Assembly: GCF_000379125.1 (NCBI RefSeq)
Contig: NZ_KB900627.1
Span: 532,563 to 596,562, forward strand
Reading direction: 5' to 3'
From: Methylosinus sp. LW4
Lineage (GTDB): Bacteria > Pseudomonadota > Alphaproteobacteria > Rhizobiales > Beijerinckiaceae
DNA: 64,000 bases
This document shows positions 53,459 to 63,208 of the stretch, in pieces; position 1 is the first letter of the stretch, and every line of letters starts with the position of its first letter. The notes beneath the pieces are model-generated. The model did no database searches, was not told the DNA's origin, and worked only from the letters and a program-made list of their open reading frames with translations. The translations under genes and the position numbers were made by a program.

Positions 53459-55047
53459 AGTTTTTGCGTCGATTCTTCCTAATGACGGCATGCGTATCTT
53501 TGAGTGGCTGCGATCTCGCGCCGTCCTATGTCACGCCGACCGTGGAGACGCCGGAGAGCTTCAAGGAAGCGAAAGGAGGCGGATCCGCCGCCGAGAAAAA
53601 GCGCGTCGTCCCGAACGATGGCGGCTTACAATGGTCTTCCGCCGATCCGTCGGATCTACGTCCGCGAGGATCATGGTGGCGCGCGTTCCAAGACAAGCGC
53701 CTCGACGCGCTGGAGCGCGACCTCGACCAATTCAATCCAGACCTCGGCCAGGCCATGGCCGTCATGGACCGGGCGCGCGCCTTGGCCACGAAAGCCGCCG
53801 TCGGCCTTTCGCCGACGCTGACGGCGAGCGGCCAACTGACCGAGAACAAGGAATCATTGCACCGCCCGTTTCGATTGGCCAATTCCTATCCGAGCGGCTC
53901 CGATTTCGCGCGATCGGCGCAGTCCCATGGCCTGCCCATAAACGCGCCGACCATTTACGGCGACAATCAGCTGTCGATGCAGTCGAGCTATGAGATCGAT
54001 CTTTGGGGGCGCGTCCGCAATCTCGCCGCCGCGGGCGTCGCGCAGGCGCAGGCGTCCGAAGCAGATCTCGCGGCCGTCGCCTTGAGCCTGCACGCCGAGC
54101 TCGCGCGCGACTACATCAACCTGCAAGGCGCCGACAATGAGATCGCGCTGCAGAAGCGTATCGTCGCGGCCTACGGCCGCTCGCTTTCCCTCGTGCAGAA
54201 ACGTGTCGGCGGCGGCATCACCTCGCCGGCCGACGTGACGCGCGCGCAGACCCAGATCGGCTTCGCGAAGGCCCAGCTCTCGGAGATAGAGGCGCGCCGC
54301 GCGCTGCTCGAACATGCCGTCTCCATTCTCGCTGGCCACACGCCGGAGAGCTTTTCTCTGCCGTCGTCGCAGACGCGCGTCGCCGCTCCGACGATTCCGC
54401 TCGGCGCTCCGTCGCAGCTGCTCGAGCGCCGCCCCGACATCGCCGCCGTCGAGCGGAGGGTCTATGGCGCCAATCTTTCGATCGGAGTCGCGCGCGCCGC
54501 GTTCTTTCCGCGCTTCACGATCAATCTTTCCGGCGGAACGCAAGACACGGGTCTCAGCCTCTTCAACGCGCGCAACAGCCTCTGGTCGCTCGGGCCAGCC
54601 GTGACGCTGCCGATCTTCGACGGCGGCGCGCATTCGGCCGATCTGCACGACGCCGAGGCCGCCTATCTCGAGGCCGTGGCGCATTACCGGAGCGTCGTCC
54701 TGCGCGCCTATGGCGAGGTCGAGGACGCGCTCGCGCTCATTCGCTATTTCGATCGTCAAGAAAAGGATATCGCCGCCGCCGTCATCGCCGGCAATAAGAC
54801 GCTCGATATCTCGCTGAAGCTCTATGAGGAGGGCGTCGTGACCTATGTGGAGGTGGTGACGGCGCAATCCGACGCCTTCGCCGCGCAGCGTCAGGCGATC
54901 GCATTGCGCACGGGACGCTTGCAAGCGGCATTGTCGCTGATGACGGCGCTCGGCGGCGGTTGGAGCGGCCCGGTCTCTCCGCCACCCGCCGCGGAATCGC
55001 CCTGCGCTCTGTGCGAAATGGCGACGCAGGCCGCGACGAAGTCCTAG
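53455..55047 (+). CDS. NodT-family outer-membrane efflux lipoprotein, IS-truncated or -altered 3' end
   Basis: A 530-residue TolC-like lipoprotein (MKFLRRFFLMTACVSLSGC; lipobox Cys19). Channel repeats include SYEIDLWGRVRNLAAAGVAQ and LLERRPDIAAVERRVYGANL. The ATG overlaps the adaptor stop by 4 bp. The stop TAG at 55045-55047 is made of a TA, the target dinucleotide of IS630-type elements, plus the first G of the adjoining IS630 left end. The last residues (about CEMATQAATKS) may therefore stop short of, or differ from, the ancestral C-terminus. The domain core is complete, so it is probably functional. Confidence 0.9.
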   Translation: MKFLRRFFLMTACVSLSGCDLAPSYVTPTVETPESFKEAKGGGSAAEKKRVVPNDGGLQWSSADPSDLRPRGSWWRAFQDKRLDALERDLDQFNPDLGQAMAVMDRARALATKAAVGLSPTLTASGQLTENKESLHRPFRLANSYPSGSDFARSAQSHGLPINAPTIYGDNQLSMQSSYEIDLWGRVRNLAAAGVAQAQASEADLAAVALSLHAELARDYINLQGADNEIALQKRIVAAYGRSLSLVQKRVGGGITSPADVTRAQTQIGFAKAQLSEIEARRALLEHAVSILAGHTPESFSLPSSQTRVAAPTIPLGAPSQLLERRPDIAAVERRVYGANLSIGVARAAFFPRFTINLSGGTQDTGLSLFNARNSLWSLGPAVTLPIFDGGAHSADLHDAEAAYLEAVAHYRSVVLRAYGEVEDALALIRYFDRQEKDIAAAVIAGNKTLDISLKLYEEGVVTYVEVVTAQSDAFAAQRQAIALRTGRLQAALSLMTALGGGWSGPVSPPPAAESPCALCEMATQAATKS

Positions 55048-56092
55048 CACGTTTCACGCGTTTTTGGAATCGCGACCGAATCCCAATTTGAAGGGATTGT
55101 GATTCAAGATGCCGGCTGGGCGGAGGCCAGCATCTATGGTTCGACCTCTCTCCAATGATCTTCGCGAGCGCGTCGTCGCCGCTTCGGCGGCCAGCGAGAG
55201 TTGCCGTTCTGTTGCGCAGCGTTTCGGCGTAGCGGCGTCATCTGTCGTGAAATGGTCGCAGCGTCTTCGATCGACGGGTTCGGTGGCTCCGGCCAAGATC
55301 GGTGGGCGTCGCAAGCCGACCCTGGAGCCGCATCGAGCCTTCATCCTCGAACGGATCATGCAGACGCAGCATCTGACATTGCACGGATTGAAAGACGAAC
55401 TCGCCGCGCATGGCGTGAAGGTCTCTCACAACGCCGTGTGGCTGTTTCTGCGCGCGCCTGCTCGAGGGCGAACAGCGTTTTTTTTTGAACGAGAGGCCTT
55501 CTCGGGTGACGACATCGCTCGCAGGCGTCGACGCTGGCGATCATGGCAGCAACGCCTCGACCCGCAGCGCCTCGTCTTCATCGACGAGACCTGGATCAAG
55601 ACCAACATGGCGCCGCTGCGCGGCTGGGGAGCTAAAGGCGTGCGCCTGCGCGGCTTCGCTCCCCACGGTCATTGGCGCACGCTGACCTTTCTCGGCGCGC
55701 TGCGTCATGACCGTCTCGCCGCGCCTTGCGTCGTCGACGGCCCGATCAACGGCGAAAGCTTCCGCACCTATGTCGAGCAGCGGCTCGTCCCAGCGCTCCG
55801 ACCTGGCGATATCGTCGTCATGGACAATCTCGGCAGCCACAAGTCCGCGGCCGTGCGACGCACAATTCGAGCCGCTGGCGCAAGGCTCTGGTATCTGCCG
55901 CCCTATTCGCCCGATCTCAACCCGATCGAGCAGGCCTTCGCCAAGATCGAGCACTGGATGCGGCAGGCTCAGAAGCGAACGATCGACCACACGTGGCGTC
56001 ACATGGCAGCCTCGTCGAAGCGATCGAGCCTGACGAATGCGCCAACTATCTTGCAAGCGCCGGATACGCTTCCCTCAAAATGTGAAACGCTC
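55047..56092 (+). mobile_element. IS630-family insertion sequence
   Basis: About 1.05 kb bounded by imperfect terminal inverted repeats: GCACGTTTCAC at 55047-55057 and GTGAAACGCTC at 56082-56092 (9 of 11 positions complementary). A TA target dinucleotide precedes the left end, but none directly follows the right end, so the right flank may have been altered after insertion. It contains one frameshifted transposase gene. Confidence 0.6.
55136..56085 (+). pseudogene. IS630-family transposase, frameshifted near the 3' end
   Basis: The N-terminal helix-turn-helix (LSNDLRERVVAASAASESCR, SVAQRFGVAASSVVKWSQRL) and a DDE domain are present. The acidic residues lie in FIDETWIKTNM, VVMDNLGSHKS and NPIEQAFAKIEHWM. 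After THTWRHMA-like codons near 56004 the frame is lost. The expected ending (GSLVEAIEPDECANYLASAG and a stop at 56085) is found one base out of register, consistent with loss of one G in a GGG run. In the original frame translation would run to 56275. Unless frameshifting is programmed, the transposase is probably inactive. Confidence 0.75.
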
Positions 56093-56831
56093 TCGGCGGC
56101 GAGCGCAATGGGCGCATGGCGCCTCGGTCGCGCCGACGCTCGTCGTTTGTTGGACGATCCAGCGTCAGTCGGGAAGCGACGAGGGGAGGGGCGACGGCGG
56201 CTCTACCGAGAGCCCATTGCCCCGACCATTGTTGCGAGGCCCAGCGCAACGTCACCGTCCTCGATCTGGTCGTGATCGCAGCTTCCGCCTTCCCCAACCA
56301 GCCGGACGTCCGAACGCTCAATCGGCGCATCGACGAACTTCGGCTGCGCCGAGCGAGCGGCTGGGTGATATCTTGGTCCTCGCTGGCGTCGCCGAACGGT
56401 CGCCTCCCCCCGCACTCCGCCAGAGTAATGCATGAAGGAGGAACTGTGACCCATCACCGCCCCGCCCGAATTGCCAATGTCCGGTTAATGTCCGAATCGA
56501 CCGCGGGCGCGACGCCTCCGCTCTCCTTCGCTTCCAGTAACAGGCTGACGGACCTCCTCGTCGAAACGCAAGCCCGCACGCGCGAACGTGGTTCGAGAGC
56601 CTTGGCGCGCCGAACGAGTTCGGAGACGTCGAGCCTCGCTCCCTCGCGCTCCCCGGCGTAGGAGCGTAGCGTGAGAAATTAATCGATCTCCGGGCGAACG
56701 CGAGCCGGCTGCCGGTTACGCGGACGACGACGAGAAATCCGACTGCGGAGAAGTCGATAGTCTCGCGAGATAGCGAAACTATCGACTTTCGCATTTGCCG
56801 AACTCTCACCGTCGTCGATCGCGAGCTCGAT
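56093..56831. other. Region without a recognisable gene; dyad near the receptor 3' end
   Basis: These 739 bp between the IS630 element and the TonB receptor gene have long open frames on both strands. None has a family match, a ribosome site or a protein-like composition. A perfect 10-bp inverted repeat, AGTCGATAGT at 56752-56761 with ACTATCGACT at 56778-56787, lies about 45 bp past the receptor stop and may act in transcript ending. Confidence 0.4.
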
Positions 56832-59086
56832 TCAGAACTTCATCGTGAGCCCGAATGTGATACTTCGCGGCGCGCCGAGGATCACCTCGCCTGGGTACGA
56901 TACTTCCGCCCAATTCACATAGGTCTTGTCGAAGAGATTGTTGACGCGGAACATTGCGTCGACTCCTGGCGTGACGTGATAGGTGAGACCAACATCCGCG
57001 ACCACATAGCTCTCGAGGAAGAGCGTATTGGCGTTGTTGCCGGCGCGCGAGTCGACGAAGCGCAAACCGAAGCCGGCGTCGAAGGGAAGGTCGGCGATGT
57101 TGGAATAGGAGGTCCAAAGATTGGCCGTCCAAGTCGGCACATTCGGGGGACGGTTTCCCGTCCCGATCACGAGAGTCGCCGGATCGACGAAGAAGCCGTA
57201 GCGCGCATAGGCGTAGGCGGCGTTGACCGAGACCTTCCATTGCGGCGTGATCAAGAAATTTGCCGAGGCTTCGACGCCGCGCGACATCTGGCTTCCGATG
57301 TCGGACGCGGTGTTCTGCGTCGTCTGCGTCAAAATATTCGCGCGGTGAATTTCATAGAGTGCGAGAGTCGCCTCGCCCTTGCCGTCTTGAAAGGAGGCCT
57401 TGGCGCCGACCTCATATTGGCGCGAGCTGCTCAGATTGAAATTCTGCGCCGCGTTGACGACATAGATCGCCGAGCCGATCGGGTCCTTCGCGGTGGTATA
57501 TTGCCCATAGAACGAAATATCCTTGGTTACGTCATAGATCATACCGACGCGGAAGTTGAACGGACGGAAATTGCGCCGGAAGCTCGTCGTGTTGGAGAAC
57601 GTCCCATTCTGATTGTAGTTGACGCGATCCAACCGCTCGAATTCATAGCGCGCGCCGGTCACGAGCTTGAGATCTGGACGCAGAGCGAGGACGTCCTCGA
57701 ACAGGCCGGCGTAATCATCTATGCGCGTCGGCGCGCGGCGAATCGGCCATTCGCCGGCATAGAGGCCCCATGTTCCCTGACTCGGATTCCAGGCGTCGAC
57801 ATAATCGGCGATCGATGCGCTCGGAAAGCCACGGTCGCGGACGAAATGCGTCGAATTGACGTCGGCGCCGAGCAGGAATTTGTTATCGAAGCCGAAAATC
57901 GGGCGATCGACCGTCATCGTCAGCGTGTTACCGAGCTTATGCTGATCGTGATAGACATAGAAGCGATCACGGGCGATCGATCCAGCGGGAATCGGATTGC
58001 CGAGAGCGTCCGTTCTGCCATTGTTCGCGCCGAGGAACGTGTAGGTCTCGGCATTTTGCCATTTGCGGTCGGCGAAAAAATAATAGGCGTCGTCGGTGAA
58101 GGCGATCTCGCCCGTCGGCTTGTAGACGACATGCGCAGTCGGCATGAATTGCGTGGTCGCCAATAGCGCGTCGCCGACATTGTAATTGTTGAAGCGCATC
58201 GTCTGGTCGAGCACGAGGCCCGAGGTGGACGAAATCACGCCGCCCATCGGCGAGCGCGCATAGGCGAGCGGGACGAGAGGCGTGCCGTAATAAGGCGACA
58301 TATTATCGTCCAAAAAATCCATGCCGAGCTTGACGCTGAAATTCTCGAGCGGCCTCCACAATAGGCTCGCGGTGAGATTGAGCGAGTCGGAGGGCGTGTT
58401 CTTCACGAAGCCAGAGGAGCGGCTGCGGCTGACATCGAGCCGAGCGGCCAAATCGTCGGAAAGCTGCGCGCCGACGCCTACGCCGAGATTGATCGTCCCG
58501 AAGCTCCCGCCGTTCACGAATGCGTCGAAACGCGTCGGACCGAAGCTCGGCTCCTTGGTGCGAATATCGACGACGCCGCCGATCGCGCCCTGGCCATGCA
58601 GCAGCGACGCCACCCCTTTGAGCACTTCGACGCTCTCGACATTGAAGCTATTGGCCGGACGATTGATGAAATTGGCCGGGCCGAGATAGACCCCGTCACG
58701 CAGCACGGTAATCTGATTGCCTGTGAAGCCTCGCATGGAATAGCTCGTCGGACTGATCGGATTATTGCCGACGATGACGCCTGGAAAAGCCGCGACCGCG
58801 TCTTGCGCCTGGTCGAATCCGCGCTCGCGCATCTCGTCGCTCGTCATCGAATGGACAGAGGCCGGGGTCTGGCGCGGCGTCAGATCGAGCCGGCTCGCCG
58901 CGCCGGCGTCACCGTGTCGAGCGGCGCGCGCGGCTCGCCTCGCCTGGGTGCGCGGTCGCCGGCGCCGGCTCCGGCCGCCCCGATGTCGATGCTAGGCAGG
59001 GATTCTTGGGGAAATGCAGCGGACGCATCGACGACGAAAAGGAGCGCGACGAAGGAGGCGCCGCGCGATAGGCTGTTGTGAAACAT
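56832..59086 (-). pseudogene. TonB-dependent receptor with a frameshift after the signal-peptide region
   Basis: The 5' part starts with ATG at 59086 (GGAG upstream) and reads a signal peptide (SFVALLFVVDASAAFPQE) and ESLPSIDIG, then stops at 58880. One base out of register, the sequence continues as GAASRLDLTPRQTPASVHS, the usual start of an FpvA/FecA-type plug. It then runs open through MRGFTGNQITVLRDGVYLGP, VEVLKGVASLLHGQGAIGG and the full barrel to the terminal FGLTMKF at 56832. A one-base deletion in the GC-rich stretch near 58890-58905 explains this. Without correction the receptor would lack its signal peptide. A sequencing error, a recent null mutation or phase variation are all possible. 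A DUF2946-like gene lies 72 bp upstream. Confidence 0.8.
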
Positions 59087-59157
59087 GAAATTTCTCCTGA
59101 CGCGGCCATGGGCGCGCGATGCGAGTTCAACGCTTTTTCGAGCAGTGCTCGGTCGGC

Positions 59158-59586
59158 TCAGGAGAAGACGGGCGGCGCGCGGGAAGACCACGAACGACCG
59201 AAACTTTCGGTTCGTCGCGCACCCCGGCCGCGGAAAGCCCCGCCGTCGACTATCGCGGGCTCGGCGCGGGGATAGACGAGGCTGGTAGCCGAAGGAGCGA
59301 ATCCACCGCATGCTATAGAGCAGCAGATCGCACAGGCGTGCGTGTGCCGATCGCTGGGCGCTATCGGATCAGCAAGTCCGGACGTCGGCCTCGCGCAATC
59401 CACGGCCGCTTGGCCGAGGGCCAACGCCTGGGCGCGGGTCTCATGCCGCGCCATGGTCTCGGCGCTCTGCGCGCATGACGGATGGAAAGCCAATAGCACG
59501 GCGATAAGGAGCGCGACGAGGGAGCGCGGCGCGATGGAAAGAATGCGCCGATCGCCGCCGAAACTACCCCCGCCTCTATGTGACAT
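59158..59586 (-). CDS. DUF2946-like small secreted/membrane protein, second copy
   Basis: About 142 residues. It has a leader helix (RSLVALLIAVLLAFHPSCA), a central HTHACAICCSIAC cluster and the ending SRAPPVFS, nearly the same as the SRAPPFFS of the protein at 9191-9580. The Cys/His cluster may bind a metal. Like the first copy it directly precedes a TonB receptor gene on the same strand. The ATG at 59586 is chosen; an in-frame start at 59745 would reach into the divergent regulator promoter. Confidence 0.55.
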   Translation of the reverse strand: MSHRGGGSFGGDRRILSIAPRSLVALLIAVLLAFHPSCAQSAETMARHETRAQALALGQAAVDCARPTSGLADPIAPSDRHTHACAICCSIACGGFAPSATSLVYPRAEPAIVDGGAFRGRGARRTESFGRSWSSRAPPVFS

Positions 59587-59840
59587 TTGCCTTCCGCCCG
59601 AACACGGGGCCCGCGGAACGCCACTTCTAGCCCCGCTTCCGATCGCCGCCGCTTCAGCTCTCCCTCCTAAGTTCGCAACCTGTCGAGTTTCTGGCGTGGC
59701 AGTCGCTGCGCAAGAATTCACGCGACTGTGGCCGACGCGCCACACCCGGAATGCTCCAAAGCACGACGAACGCGAGGAGAAACTTGCTTCTACGGAAGAT
59801 TTACGTCAGCAATCGCAAGGCCCTGTTCACATCGGCGGAT

Positions 59841-60533
59841 ATGAGGGAGCGTCGGTTGCGGATCTTGCTCATCGAAGACGAGCGGGAAATGGCGCGCCTC
59901 ATTGCGTCACTGGTCGCTCACGCGGGCTTCGTCGTCGATAAGGCGTCGTCTCTCGCCGAAGCGCTCGCCGCTCTGCGCATGCGGGCCTATGACCTCATGC
60001 TGCTGGATCGCCGTCTGCCAGACGGAGACGGCATATCGCTCTTGGCCAGCGCTCGCGCGATCCGCCCGGGCATCAGAGTGATGATGATCACGGCGCTGGA
60101 TGGGCTGAGCGACAAAATCTCCGGGCTCGAGGCGGGCGCTGACGACTATCTCACCAAGCCGTTCCAGGGAGAAGAGCTGATCGCGCGCATTCGCGCCTGC
60201 ATGCGACGGCCAGGAGGCAATGCGCTGCCTCCCATCGTCGCCGGCGCCGTCGCCTTTGACCTCGAAAGCAATGAAGTTACCATAGCTGGCGCTCCGATCA
60301 TGCTGAATCGACGCGAGATGATGCTGCTGCGATCCTTGATGCAGCGTGTGAGTCGCGTCGCCGCAAGGGAGACGTTGATTCAGGAGATTTATGGGATCGA
60401 CGAGGACGTGCAAGCCAATGCGCTGGATTCGATCGTCTCGCGCCTGCGCCGCCAATTGACGACACTCGACGCGCAAATAGAGATTCACACGGTGAAGGGC
60501 CGGGGATATCTGTTGACGGAACAAGCGCGTTGA
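59841..60533 (+). CDS. OmpR-family response regulator
   Basis: A 230-residue regulator. The receiver has LRILLIEDEREMARLIASLV, the phospho-acceptor aspartate in LMLLDRRLPDGDG, and the lysine in DDYLTKPFQGEEL. The winged-helix effector contains LNRREMMLLRSLMQRVSRVA and VQANALDSIVSRLRRQL. The ATG at 59841 begins just before the receiver fold. The gene is coupled to the kinase gene (4-bp overlap) and divergent from the DUF2946-like/TonB receptor pair, which it may control. Confidence 0.93.
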   Translation: MRERRLRILLIEDEREMARLIASLVAHAGFVVDKASSLAEALAALRMRAYDLMLLDRRLPDGDGISLLASARAIRPGIRVMMITALDGLSDKISGLEAGADDYLTKPFQGEELIARIRACMRRPGGNALPPIVAGAVAFDLESNEVTIAGAPIMLNRREMMLLRSLMQRVSRVAARETLIQEIYGIDEDVQANALDSIVSRLRRQLTTLDAQIEIHTVKGRGYLLTEQAR

Positions 60534-61903
60534 TCACGAAATCGCTCGCGCATCGCATCGTCCTCTATCTGATCCTCGCCCAACTCGCCGCGTTTCTGCT
60601 CGGCTGGATCCTCACGCTCGGCCTCGGAATGGCGGGGGTCGAACTTTTCGCGACGACATGGGACGAGCTAGCCAAAGCGCGCGCGGAAAAGCAGGTCGTC
60701 GTCTCAGTGGCGCTGGGAGCCGATGGATCGGCGATCCTCGCGCCGACGCCGGACCTACAGAGGGAACTCGAGCGCGCTCCCAAGATGAAAATCGCCGCCT
60801 TCGATCTTCAGAAGCGGCCTCTCGCCGGCTCGTCGCCGGAGCTCGTAACGGTTCTCGGCCCATTGATCGGGGTCAGTCCGACGCATACGCATTTCATCCT
60901 GCCCGGCGACGAGGAGTCGACGCCTCTCGGCCTGATGGAACAAAAATGGACTCCTTACGGACGATTTCACATCGCCGTCTACGGCCAGAAATTCCGGTGG
61001 GACGATCTCTTCGACGCATGGCAGAGGGAATTTCGCTGGCTCAACATCTATGTCGTCATGGCCGTATCTCTCTCGACCGCCACCGCATGGTTCGCGATGC
61101 GGCGAGGCTTGTCGCCGTTACGGGCGGTCGCGGAAGAGGCCGCGTGCATAGACATGGACTCTCTCGATCAACGGCTCACCTCGAGCTTAGTGCCCACAGA
61201 AATAACCCCTCTGGTCGGCGCGATGAACGAAGCGCTCGAGCGGCTCGACCACGGCGCCGCCCGCCAGCGTCGCTTCACGGCCAATGCGGCGCACGAGTTG
61301 CGCACGCCCGTCGCGGTGCTCGCCGCACGGCTCGACGCGCCGGAAGAGGCGAGCTTCAAGAATGATCTGAGACGCGACGCCTATCGCATCAAATATATCG
61401 TCGAGCAATTGCTGGCGACGCTCCGAGCGGGCGTGCAGCCTGCGCTTCTCGAAGAGCGGGTCGACCTTGGAGCAGTGGCGCGCGCCGTCGTCGACGATGC
61501 GGCGCTGCTGGCCATTCGCGATCGCCGGCAAATCGAGTTCTCGGGGCCGTCGGCGGCGGTCGATGTGCATGGCAATGGGGCGGCCATCGCTGCGATCATC
61601 AGCAATCTGATCGACAACGCCCTTCGCGCCGAGCCCCCGGGCGGAGAAATTGTCGTCAGAGTCGACGATAATGCGCTTATATCGATAAGCGACCATGGTC
61701 CAGGCGTGCCGGAAAGCGAGCGCGAAATGATTTTCGAACCGTTCTGGCGGAAAAGCGAAGCGACGCCGGGCGCCGGTCTCGGGCTCGCCATCGCAAAGGA
61801 TCTGACGGCGAAGCTCGGGGGCCGCATTTGGTTGGAAGACACGCCGAGCGGAGGCGCGACGTTCAAGCTATCATTTCCTTTGTCGACCTCTTTGAGGAAA
61901 TGA
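60530..61903 (+). CDS. Sensor histidine kinase (QseC/PmrB type)
   Basis: A 457-residue membrane kinase starting with TTG at 60530, overlapping the regulator stop (TTGA). Helices at about 9-30 and 175-193 flank a periplasmic sensor domain. A HAMP-like linker follows (MRRGLSPLRAVAEEAACIDM). The H-box is ANAAHELRTPVAVLAARLD, the N-box is ISNLIDNALRA and the ATP lid is DHGPGVP ... GAGLGLAIAKDL. It phosphorylates the adjacent regulator. The signal is unknown; location beside a metal-uptake receptor suggests metal or envelope sensing. Confidence 0.92.
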   Translation: MITKSLAHRIVLYLILAQLAAFLLGWILTLGLGMAGVELFATTWDELAKARAEKQVVVSVALGADGSAILAPTPDLQRELERAPKMKIAAFDLQKRPLAGSSPELVTVLGPLIGVSPTHTHFILPGDEESTPLGLMEQKWTPYGRFHIAVYGQKFRWDDLFDAWQREFRWLNIYVVMAVSLSTATAWFAMRRGLSPLRAVAEEAACIDMDSLDQRLTSSLVPTEITPLVGAMNEALERLDHGAARQRRFTANAAHELRTPVAVLAARLDAPEEASFKNDLRRDAYRIKYIVEQLLATLRAGVQPALLEERVDLGAVARAVVDDAALLAIRDRRQIEFSGPSAAVDVHGNGAAIAAIISNLIDNALRAEPPGGEIVVRVDDNALISISDHGPGVPESEREMIFEPFWRKSEATPGAGLGLAIAKDLTAKLGGRIWLEDTPSGGATFKLSFPLSTSLRK

Positions 61904-62072
61904 GACCAGGCCGCGCTTCGGCGTCATGTTTCAGATCGAAGTCCGTAGTGGCGTCGCCTCCGTGATCTTCGTGACCTTCTTCTCGGCCATATACTTCGCC
62001 ACCGCTGTCGCAAGGCCATTTTCGACAAGCTGGCCCGAGTCCCAGCTCCTTCCGTCTGAGTCCTGAGCCTAG

Positions 62073-63131
62073 CTAAGCGTGGATGAGCACCAGCAACTCG
62101 CGTGCAGCGGCGATCGGGTCTTTCAGGACGAATTCGCCGGAGAATGCTGACCCGTCTGTGCTCCGAAACATACCCCCAGGCTGGTAAAAGTACGCGGCGT
62201 CGGCATTTGTGACGGAATCGATGAGCTTGAAATTGGAGTTCGTCCTCTCCGCCGCATGGACGCCTATGATTCTCGGGACAGACTTGCAAAAAGCGCTGAC
62301 ATGAAACGCCGAGCCCGTCGTTCCGAGAATGGTATCCGTGCTCTCGAGAAGTGAAATTTGCTCCGTCAAGGAAATGGACTCCGGATAGACAATATCGATG
62401 CCAGCTTCTCGCAGATGGCGCTCGATCTCATATTCGTTAACGATGCGGCTGACGCCTCCGACGAGCCTTGTCTTCGATAGATAGACAGGGATTTTTCTGT
62501 CGCGCTCTTTGGAGACTGAGTCCCTCAACGGGTTCGCGGCCAAAGCCAAATCTCGAAATGACGAGTAAATGTAAAACTGAGCCCTGAGCGACGGCTCTGG
62601 GATCGTCAGCTTATCGAAGCGCATCGGCTCGATTACGTGGAGAAAATTTCGTGGACCGAGCCGCAGTGAGGCCATGATGGCGGACAACCACGGATATGAG
62701 AAAACATTTGCAACAGTGAATACTTCCGGGGCTGTGTAGCAGATTTGGAAATCTCGCTCTTCGAATTGAGGCAGCGTGACGAACCAAAGTCTGGATAGGA
62801 AATCCGTTATAAAATGCCCGAAGTGCAGGTTGAGCAGTCCGCCGTAGATATAACGAAGGCCAGCCGGCGCCGGTGACGGGCGTATCGCATCGATCTCTAG
62901 GAAGAACGGCTGCTTGATATGGGCCGCGACGCCGTAACATGAGTCTAAATCCATTCGAGGCGAGAGGTCGATCGCGGACATGCAAAGATCGCCTGTGCTC
63001 CGATAAAGCCCCCATGGCAAGATCGCGTTCTTGAATGGGACGAAGGTCGCACCTTCTTCGTGATTGATTGCTGGCTGTCCATGCCGGCTGTCCACGCCTC
63101 CCCAAAAGCCAGATGGCAAAAGTTCCGTCAT
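62073..63131 (-). CDS. GT61-like (DUF563) glycosyltransferase
   Basis: A 352-residue protein resembling DUF563/GT61 enzymes of capsule and exopolysaccharide synthesis. It contains YGGLLNLHFGHFITDFLSRL (compare the family's N-Y-Y-H-F-L-x-D-x-L-P-R-L), KIPVYLSKTRLVGGVSRIVN, IDIVYPESISLTEQISLLES and TDTILGTTGSAFHVSAFCKS, where the family typically has G-x-H-G-A-x-x-x-N. No signal peptide; a cytoplasmic sugar transferase is likely. It stands alone and its upstream side abuts an IS6-type transposase gene, so the promoter region may have been replaced. An in-frame ATG at 63212 is less likely than the one at 63131. Confidence 0.75.
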   Translation of the reverse strand: MTELLPSGFWGGVDSRHGQPAINHEEGATFVPFKNAILPWGLYRSTGDLCMSAIDLSPRMDLDSCYGVAAHIKQPFFLEIDAIRPSPAPAGLRYIYGGLLNLHFGHFITDFLSRLWFVTLPQFEERDFQICYTAPEVFTVANVFSYPWLSAIMASLRLGPRNFLHVIEPMRFDKLTIPEPSLRAQFYIYSSFRDLALAANPLRDSVSKERDRKIPVYLSKTRLVGGVSRIVNEYEIERHLREAGIDIVYPESISLTEQISLLESTDTILGTTGSAFHVSAFCKSVPRIIGVHAAERTNSNFKLIDSVTNADAAYFYQPGGMFRSTDGSAFSGEFVLKDPIAAARELLVLIHA

Positions 63132-63208
63132 GAAATTTTCTCTCTCTCGTCGGAGGGATGGTTGCGGTGCAAATTTTGCGGATGGCCACGCGAAGGGGAA
63201 CAGGCAGC

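Noticed and set aside
61931..62066. Minus-strand frame of about 45 codons ending GLATAVAKYMAEKKVTKITE...
   Set aside because: It has protein-like composition but no start codon or recognisable family and follows directly after the glycosyltransferase stop. It may be a relic but cannot be supported as a gene.
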